DNA of 64,000 nt. Source: Cytobacillus oceanisediminis. GTDB lineage: Bacteria; Bacillota; Bacilli; Bacillales; Cytobacillaceae. The position numbers were made by a program, and so were the translations under genes. A model generated the notes under the pieces. That model ran no database searches and had not been told where the DNA came from. It worked only from the letters and a program-made list of their open reading frames with translations. The DNA lies in contig NZ_SOEE01000003.1 of assembly GCF_004366035.1 (NCBI RefSeq), positions 461,840-525,839 on the forward strand, given 5' to 3'. Numbering within the stretch: the first letter of the stretch is position 1; the number at the start of each line of letters is the position of its first letter. Shown here piece by piece: positions 60,148 to 64,000 of this stretch.

Positions 60148-60816
60148 ATGGATGAAAAAAAAGGCACAAAAATAAAACGCTCTTCAAAAGCAGAAAACAT
60201 TCTAACTCAGATCAATAGTAAAACTAAGCTAGGCGACTTACGAAAAATCGCGAAGGACATTAAAAAAGATCATGAACTAGCTATGGAATTTTGGTCAACC
60301 GAAGAGTTTTTGCCCAGACTATTAGCAATCTTAATTATGGACAAAAAACTTCTTTCACAAGATGTGCTAAATAAGCTTGATAAGGATATGCAGACTCACA
60401 CTTTTGATGAGCGAAATAACTTAATGGATTGGTTGATGGCTAATCAGCTCACCAAAGACAAGAAGAAAATTGCATTGATGGAGTCATGGGAAAATAGTCC
60501 TTCTGCTCTTCAAAGGCGAGCTTTCTGGTATTATCAAGGGCGATTGAGATGGACTGGACAAACACCGCCTGATAACACCACAGACCTGCTATCTGCATTA
60601 GAAGCAAATATTATGCAGGAAGAACCGGAAGTTCAATGGGCTATGAATTTCACCGCAGGCTGGATAGGCGTTTATGATGAAAAGAATCGTGCACGTTGTA
60701 TTAAACTTGGTGAGAAAACGGGTCTTTACAAAGATGAAATAGTAGCAAAAGGATGTACTCCCAGCTATTTGCCGGAGTTCATTACGATTGAAGTTAACAA
60801 ACGACATAAAAATTAG
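60148..60816 (+). CDS. DNA alkylation repair protein, AlkD-like HEAT repeats
   Basis: The protein has 222 residues from ATG 60148; AAAGGAG lies at 60132-60138, and a TTG at 60139 would overlap it. The helical HEAT-type repeats with KIAKDIKKDHELAMEFWSTE and SPSALQRRAFWYYQGRLRW, and a Trp-rich middle, resemble AlkD proteins. AlkD removes positively charged alkylated purines without base flipping. This one is at the short end and is distant from B. cereus AlkD, so its exact substrate is uncertain. It has no operon partner. Confidence 0.7.
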   Translation: MDEKKGTKIKRSSKAENILTQINSKTKLGDLRKIAKDIKKDHELAMEFWSTEEFLPRLLAILIMDKKLLSQDVLNKLDKDMQTHTFDERNNLMDWLMANQLTKDKKKIALMESWENSPSALQRRAFWYYQGRLRWTGQTPPDNTTDLLSALEANIMQEEPEVQWAMNFTAGWIGVYDEKNRARCIKLGEKTGLYKDEIVAKGCTPSYLPEFITIEVNKRHKN

Positions 60817-61247
60817 TTACCTCTGAAAAATTTATTAGGGTTTAATTCAAATAAAGGAATTCAAAGCCTGAATATGAAAATTGTAATAGTCTTGGACCGA
60901 AAAATAAAGAGAACATCGCGTTAATAGCAGCTAGTCAGTGACCTATGCAAGGAAGATGTAAAGGATTAACTTACTATCTCTTATTGATCTGTAGGGCGCT
61001 TATCTTTAAGAAGATCAACTTTCCAGCTGCACAGTACAAGGATACTGTTCAGTAGGAAATAAAAAAGGACGATAGCCATAAAATTGGTAATGGTCCTTCT
61101 TCAACTAAACCAGCTAATAGTTTGTCAACATTTTTCAATGAAATTGAATTTTATATTATGGTATGCTAAAAATAAGCATGTCAAATAACCTTCCTAACCT
61201 GGATGTTTGGAAGGTTTTGCTTTTATTAGTCCATTTGGGTAACTAAG
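60817..61247. other. Gap before the IS110 element
   Basis: It holds a hairpin at 61187-61218 (ACCTTCC with GGAAGGT) next to the IS110 right side, and a longer AAGGAC/GTCCTT hairpin near 61067-61102. No gene seen. The right end of the IS element probably lies inside 61187-61247. Confidence 0.4.
61187..61218. terminator. Hairpin outside the IS110 right side
   Basis: AACCTTCC pairs with GGAAGGTT around a 14-nt loop, followed by TT on the plus strand. It may be a terminator for the transposase on the minus strand or part of the element end. Confidence 0.5.
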
Positions 61248-62475
61248 CTAGATCTTGGAAAGTCGTTCTGCTTTCAAAAGGGCATAAATCCATTGTAAAA
61301 GCTTATTGGCACAGGCTATTATTGCTACTTTAAAGGGTTTTCCTTCTTCCCTTTTTTTTCATAGAATTCTCTCAACCTTTTATTGCGAGGGATTAGCTCC
61401 TCCGTCGTTTTGCTTTTCCTGGAATCCCGAATAGCACACCTAACGGCCATATACAGTGTATGCCTAAGTCGGCTTGAACCTCTTTTGGTAATCCTGTTTA
61501 CGGTTCCTCTGAATTTACCTGATTCAAAGATACTCGGGTCAATACCAGCAAATGCGACAAGCTTTTTAGGGTGATCAAACCGTTCAATCTCGCCAATTTC
61601 GGAAATGATCGTTGCAGCGATCTTTTCCCCTATCCCAGGGATTGATTGGATGATTTTATATTCTTCAATATCTTTTGCCAAGGCATCTATCTCTTCTTCA
61701 AATTTGGATAGATGCTTTCGGTATTCCGGAAGCATTTTTATATACATTTCCACGCTTAAAATGTGGCTTTGGTAGAGATTTTCCCTAAAGGGATTTTGCC
61801 TTGCGGCAGCTAAAAGGGCTATTGCTTTTGTCTTAGCCCACTTGATGGAGCGCCTTGGACATAACTTTTTTATTGTGTTAGTAACTGTCTCTTCGCCTGC
61901 TTCTAAGATACTTTGAGATGTTGGAAATTCAAGTAAGGTGAGTAGAGAGACAACAAAATATAAGTCCCCAAAAACTCCTCTATATACTGGAAACACCTGA
62001 TCCAAGACGGCTTGGAATTGCAGTTTTGTTTGCACATAAATCCCCGTAATATTTTCGTGCTGTCTAGTCAGGTTTCGAAGTTCAAGAGCTGGATACCGCG
62101 TTTTTTATAAGGCTCCAAATCCTCTTTGTAATACATCTCGCAGAGATGATTGGCATCAATTATATCTGTCTTTACCTTTCTTAAACTTGAACTCTTTGCC
62201 CGATATGAGACTAAAGGGTTAACAATAATGATCAAGTATCCTTTTTCCTCAAAATAATGGACTACCGGAGTATGATAGTGACCGGTTGACTCCATGACTA
62301 ATGGAGGTTTTATCCCAGTTATTCTCTCAACATCTGAGAGAAAGGAATGCAGTTTTTCCAGACCTTCAAGAGTGTGTTCAACTTTAAAGCTTTTTTGATA
62401 AGGTTTTTTCTTATCCAGGAAAGCTTGTATCTGGCTTTCACCTTTGGCTACATCCAGTCCAACCACTGGATTCAT
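61248..62475 (-). pseudogene. IS110-family transposase with two frameshifts
   Basis: Three frames together give a full transposase. Part 1 (62068-62475) starts MNPVVGLDVAKGESQIQAFL, with the DEDD catalytic Asp, MESTGHYH and the Asp pair in VKTDIIDANHL. A shift near 62090 leads to ALELRNLTRQHENITG and the middle part (61325-62035). That part has IIQSIPGIGEKIAATIISEI and FAGIDPSIFESGKFRG, and the catalytic Ser lies in KRGSSRLRHTLY. A second shift lies near 61350, close to a run of eight A. The end then reads PFKVAIIACANKLLQWIYAL to a TAG at 61248-61250. The ATG 62475 follows AGGAGGAG. Two shifts mean the product is not made unless sequencing errors or recoding occur. Confidence 0.85.
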
Positions 62476-62665
62476 TGGCTTCTCCTCCTAAATCATATTT
62501 GCCGGTACCCCTAATCCTTCTTGCAGTATCATAGCTTCGCTTGTTATACGAGATCAACGTCCCAACCAGCCTCAATCATGTTTCTACAAGTAGGGGGCGA
62601 ACGGTTTAGTTGACGGGATAAAGTCCCACGGGTGCTTACGTTCTACCCCGGCTACGGTTATCATA
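62476..62665 (-). ncRNA. Candidate bridge RNA region of IS110
   Basis: The 190 bp between the transposase start and the left end are noncoding and hairpin-rich, for example GGGACTTTATCCC. IS110-group elements encode the bridge RNA, with target- and donor-binding loops, in exactly this position. No loops have been matched to the target yet. The 30-nt end of this region (62625-62654) recurs, changed, at 63971-64000. Confidence 0.5.
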
Positions 62666-62986
62666 TATCGATATAAAAAATGGTCAATCAGAAATATTTT
62701 CATTTCTAGTTGACCTTATAATACGAACGGGTGCTTTTCTTAAATAAAAATTGTTTATTCATTTCCATAAGTCTATTAAAATGCCAAAAATCCCTGCTTT
62801 TTGATTGATATCAGGGATTTTTTCTATGTTTAATCATTATGGTTTATTTTGAAAACACTACACTACATTTAATTTGCAATTATTTTGCGGTAATGAAATT
62901 AAATATCAAAAATAAAGGAAATATCTTCTTGACAGTCGAATATTAGCCTAGAATCATCATTAACTATTCCGATGAGGAGGATTCTT
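62666..62986. other. Gap between IS110 and the DinB gene
   Basis: It holds a terminator at 62786-62824 and a copy of ACGGGTGC near 62729. No gene. Confidence 0.4.
62786..62824 (+). terminator. Intrinsic terminator
   Basis: AAAAATCCCTG pairs with CAGGGATTTTT around a 15-nt loop. It has no intact gene directly in front of it; the IS element may have displaced the original gene. Confidence 0.75.
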
Positions 62987-63496
62987 GTGCGTCCACGACC
63001 ATTATTTATTGAAAATCCAGAGCATGATAGATATGTTAGTCTTGTGCCAGATGGAGATATTGAAGAAATACTTAGTAAGCAACGAACTAAGATCATTACC
63101 CTCTTAAGCAGCGTATCAGAGGAGTCAGCAAGGAAGGCGTACGCACCAGGGAAATGGACTTTAAAAGAAGTGATTGGGCATATGACCGACTCGGAACGTG
63201 TGATGTCGTATCGAATGCTTGCCATTGCACGAAATGAATGTGCACCACTCCCAGCAATGGATCAGGATCAATACGTTTCTGCGGCAAACTTCAACAAATT
63301 ATCCTGGGAGCAGTTATTAGCTGGTTTAGACACGGTACGCTCCAACACGTTAAGCCTTATTTCAACCATTGATGATGCAGCGTGGGTTCGTAATGGAACT
63401 GTAATGAACAGCCCAGTTTCGATAGGTACCATTGCATATGGCATTGCCGGGCACGAGTTACACCATATGAAAGTGATTAGTGATAAATACTTATAA
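62987..63496 (+). CDS. DinB-family protein
   Basis: The protein has 169 residues. GTG 62987 is preferred because GAGGAGGA lies at 62974-62981; an ATG at 62972 would overlap it. The three metal ligands are visible: VIGHMTDSERV (first His) and GHELHHMKVI (two His near the C-terminus). It is typical of the DinB/YfiT bacillithiol-related family. This is the third intact DinB protein in the window and is not close to the other two by sequence. A perfect terminator follows. Confidence 0.85.
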   Translation: MRPRPLFIENPEHDRYVSLVPDGDIEEILSKQRTKIITLLSSVSEESARKAYAPGKWTLKEVIGHMTDSERVMSYRMLAIARNECAPLPAMDQDQYVSAANFNKLSWEQLLAGLDTVRSNTLSLISTIDDAAWVRNGTVMNSPVSIGTIAYGIAGHELHHMKVISDKYL

Positions 63497-63513
63497 GTCT
63501 TTTTCTATTAATG

Positions 63514-63562
63514 AAAAAACCTAATTTTTCATTTAATGTAATGCTGAAAAATTAGGTTTTTT
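63514..63562 (+). terminator. Terminator of the DinB gene
   Basis: AAAAAACCTAATTTTTCA pairs perfectly with TGAAAAATTAGGTTTTTT around a 13-nt loop. Confidence 0.9.
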
Positions 63563-63654
63563 AATATTGAAACTTCCTTAACGTTGTATTTCTGTATTTT
63601 CCTGACGCTACCCCGAATTTACTATACTTTCAATCAGAACTAAGGAGATAATTT

Positions 63655-63875
63655 ATGTTGGATTTAGGAAAACAAAAGAAAAAATCATTGCCTTAGATGA
63701 ATCAGATGCTAAAAACCATTGAAATGATGACCGCCGCTATTTGGAAATGGCAAAAGACGGAAAAGGTGACTTTACAAGCGATAAATGTGGAGATGAACTA
63801 ATAAAGATAGTAAATAATATCCCTGGACCAGATGTACTAAAAGAGATGTATAAGAAAAAGCAACAAGAGAATTAA
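63655..63875 (+). pseudogene. Decayed small gene, function unknown
   Basis: ATG 63655 follows AAGGAGAT. After a frameshift in the first codons the frame reads KTKEKIIALDESDAKNH, then an in-frame TGA, then DDRRYLEMAKDGKGDFTSDK and onward to a TAA at 63873-63875. The remaining C-terminal part (GDELIKIVNNIPGPDVLKEM) looks like a real helical domain. Family not recognised. The frameshift and stop show that it is broken. Confidence 0.5.
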
Positions 63876-63921
63876 ATAAAACTACTTCTTCAACAAACGG
63901 GTGCTTTCGTATTATTGAGTT

Positions 63922-63951
63922 AACCAGTTTTTACTGGTTGCTCTTTTTTTT
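63922..63951 (+). terminator. Intrinsic terminator
   Basis: AACCAGT pairs with ACTGGTT around a 4-nt loop; GC and then eight or more T follow. It lies about 45 bp behind the decayed gene. Confidence 0.7.
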
Positions 63952-63970
63952 ATAGGACCTATTATTTCAG

Positions 63971-64000
63971 TAGCCAGGGTAGAACGTACGGGTGCGTGGG
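63971..64000 (+). mobile_element. Probable left end of a second IS110-type element (cut by window edge)
   Basis: The last 30 bases match the 30-nt left end of the IS110 element at 62625-62654 read on its transposase strand: both begin TAGCC, share GGGTAGAACGTA and end in GTGGG. The inner hexamer is GGGTGC here and GCACCC there. Orientation would be plus, opposite to the first copy. Confidence 0.5.

Larger units (their letters stand above)
61248..62665 (-). mobile_element. IS110-family element, transposase frameshifted
   Basis: The element holds a broken IS110-type transposase and about 190 bp of structured noncoding sequence upstream of it (62476-62665). Ends are not exactly defined. IS110 elements lack inverted repeats, so the borders must be set by comparing copies. 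Confidence 0.7.
63497..64000. other. Window end with a terminator, pseudogene and IS110-type end
   Basis: It contains a terminator (63514-63562), a decayed small gene (63655-63875), a hairpin (63922-63951) and the IS110-like 30-mer at 63971-64000. Confidence 0.5.

Noticed and set aside
1..64000. tRNA, rRNA or CRISPR array
   Set aside because: No tRNA-like cloverleaf, rRNA stretch or regularly repeated spacer array was found on either strand by eye.

Overview
This window comes from a low-GC, endospore-forming member of the Bacillaceae. The evidence is a three-gene GerA/GerB/GerC germinant receptor operon, tandem YjcZ-type spore microproteins, a ComK homologue, ctaB, strong AGGAGG-type ribosome binding sites and many intrinsic terminators. 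Species cannot be fixed from the sequence alone. No rRNA, tRNA or CRISPR array was seen.

Layout. 1-6.7 kb is an accessory region. It holds a decayed IS21-family element, a large PLD-DEAD helicase-DUF3427 protein convergent with a Nudix hydrolase, a decayed fragment related to the same helicase class, and a small PD-(D/E)XK-like protein. 7-8.7 kb holds an ECF41-type sigma factor opposite an AhpD-like protein that has a matching ECF41 promoter. 9-14.4 kb is an lnrJKLMN-like two-component system plus ABC-2 exporter, interrupted by a 127-bp Bacillus-type repeat and an attenuator-like hairpin. 14.6-18.6 kb is a patchwork: DUF3231, a decayed gene, purU, an IS3 remnant and DinB-family proteins. 19-26.4 kb is a fatty or hydroxy acid catabolic regulon: an AtoE-type transporter, a TetR repressor, a CoA ligase, a GntP permease, a 3-hydroxyacyl-CoA dehydrogenase and a thiolase. 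Four copies of one palindromic operator lie at its promoters. 26.5-27.8 kb is a divergent XRE-cupin regulator and LysE exporter pair. 28-34.9 kb is a PucR-controlled cluster with two amidohydrolases, a sodium-solute symporter and a creatinase-like M24 protein.

35-38.8 kb is the germinant receptor operon. 39-48.4 kb is a mixed stretch: DUF1259, an MpsC-like protein, a NIF3-like protein with a Gate-type membrane protein, a run of small spore-type genes, a lipoprotein with a deleted paralogue, a GNAT pseudogene and a ComK homologue. 48.4-56.7 kb is a complete malonate decarboxylase system: madLM transport genes divergent from gntR-mdcH-A-B-C-DE-G, with the beta and gamma subunits fused. The intergenic region has a cre-like site and palindromic repressor sites. 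56.8-64 kb holds unknown genes, ctaB, an AlkD-like HEAT protein, a frameshifted IS110 element with a candidate bridge RNA region, another DinB protein, and at the very end of the window what looks like the start of a second IS110-type element.

The strongest second-look items are the helicase/Nudix/nuclease island, the ECF41 promoter match, the operator-in-promoter design of the TetR regulon, the creatinase-like cluster, and the IS110 noncoding ends. All calls rest on reading the sequence and on memory of protein families; no database search was run.
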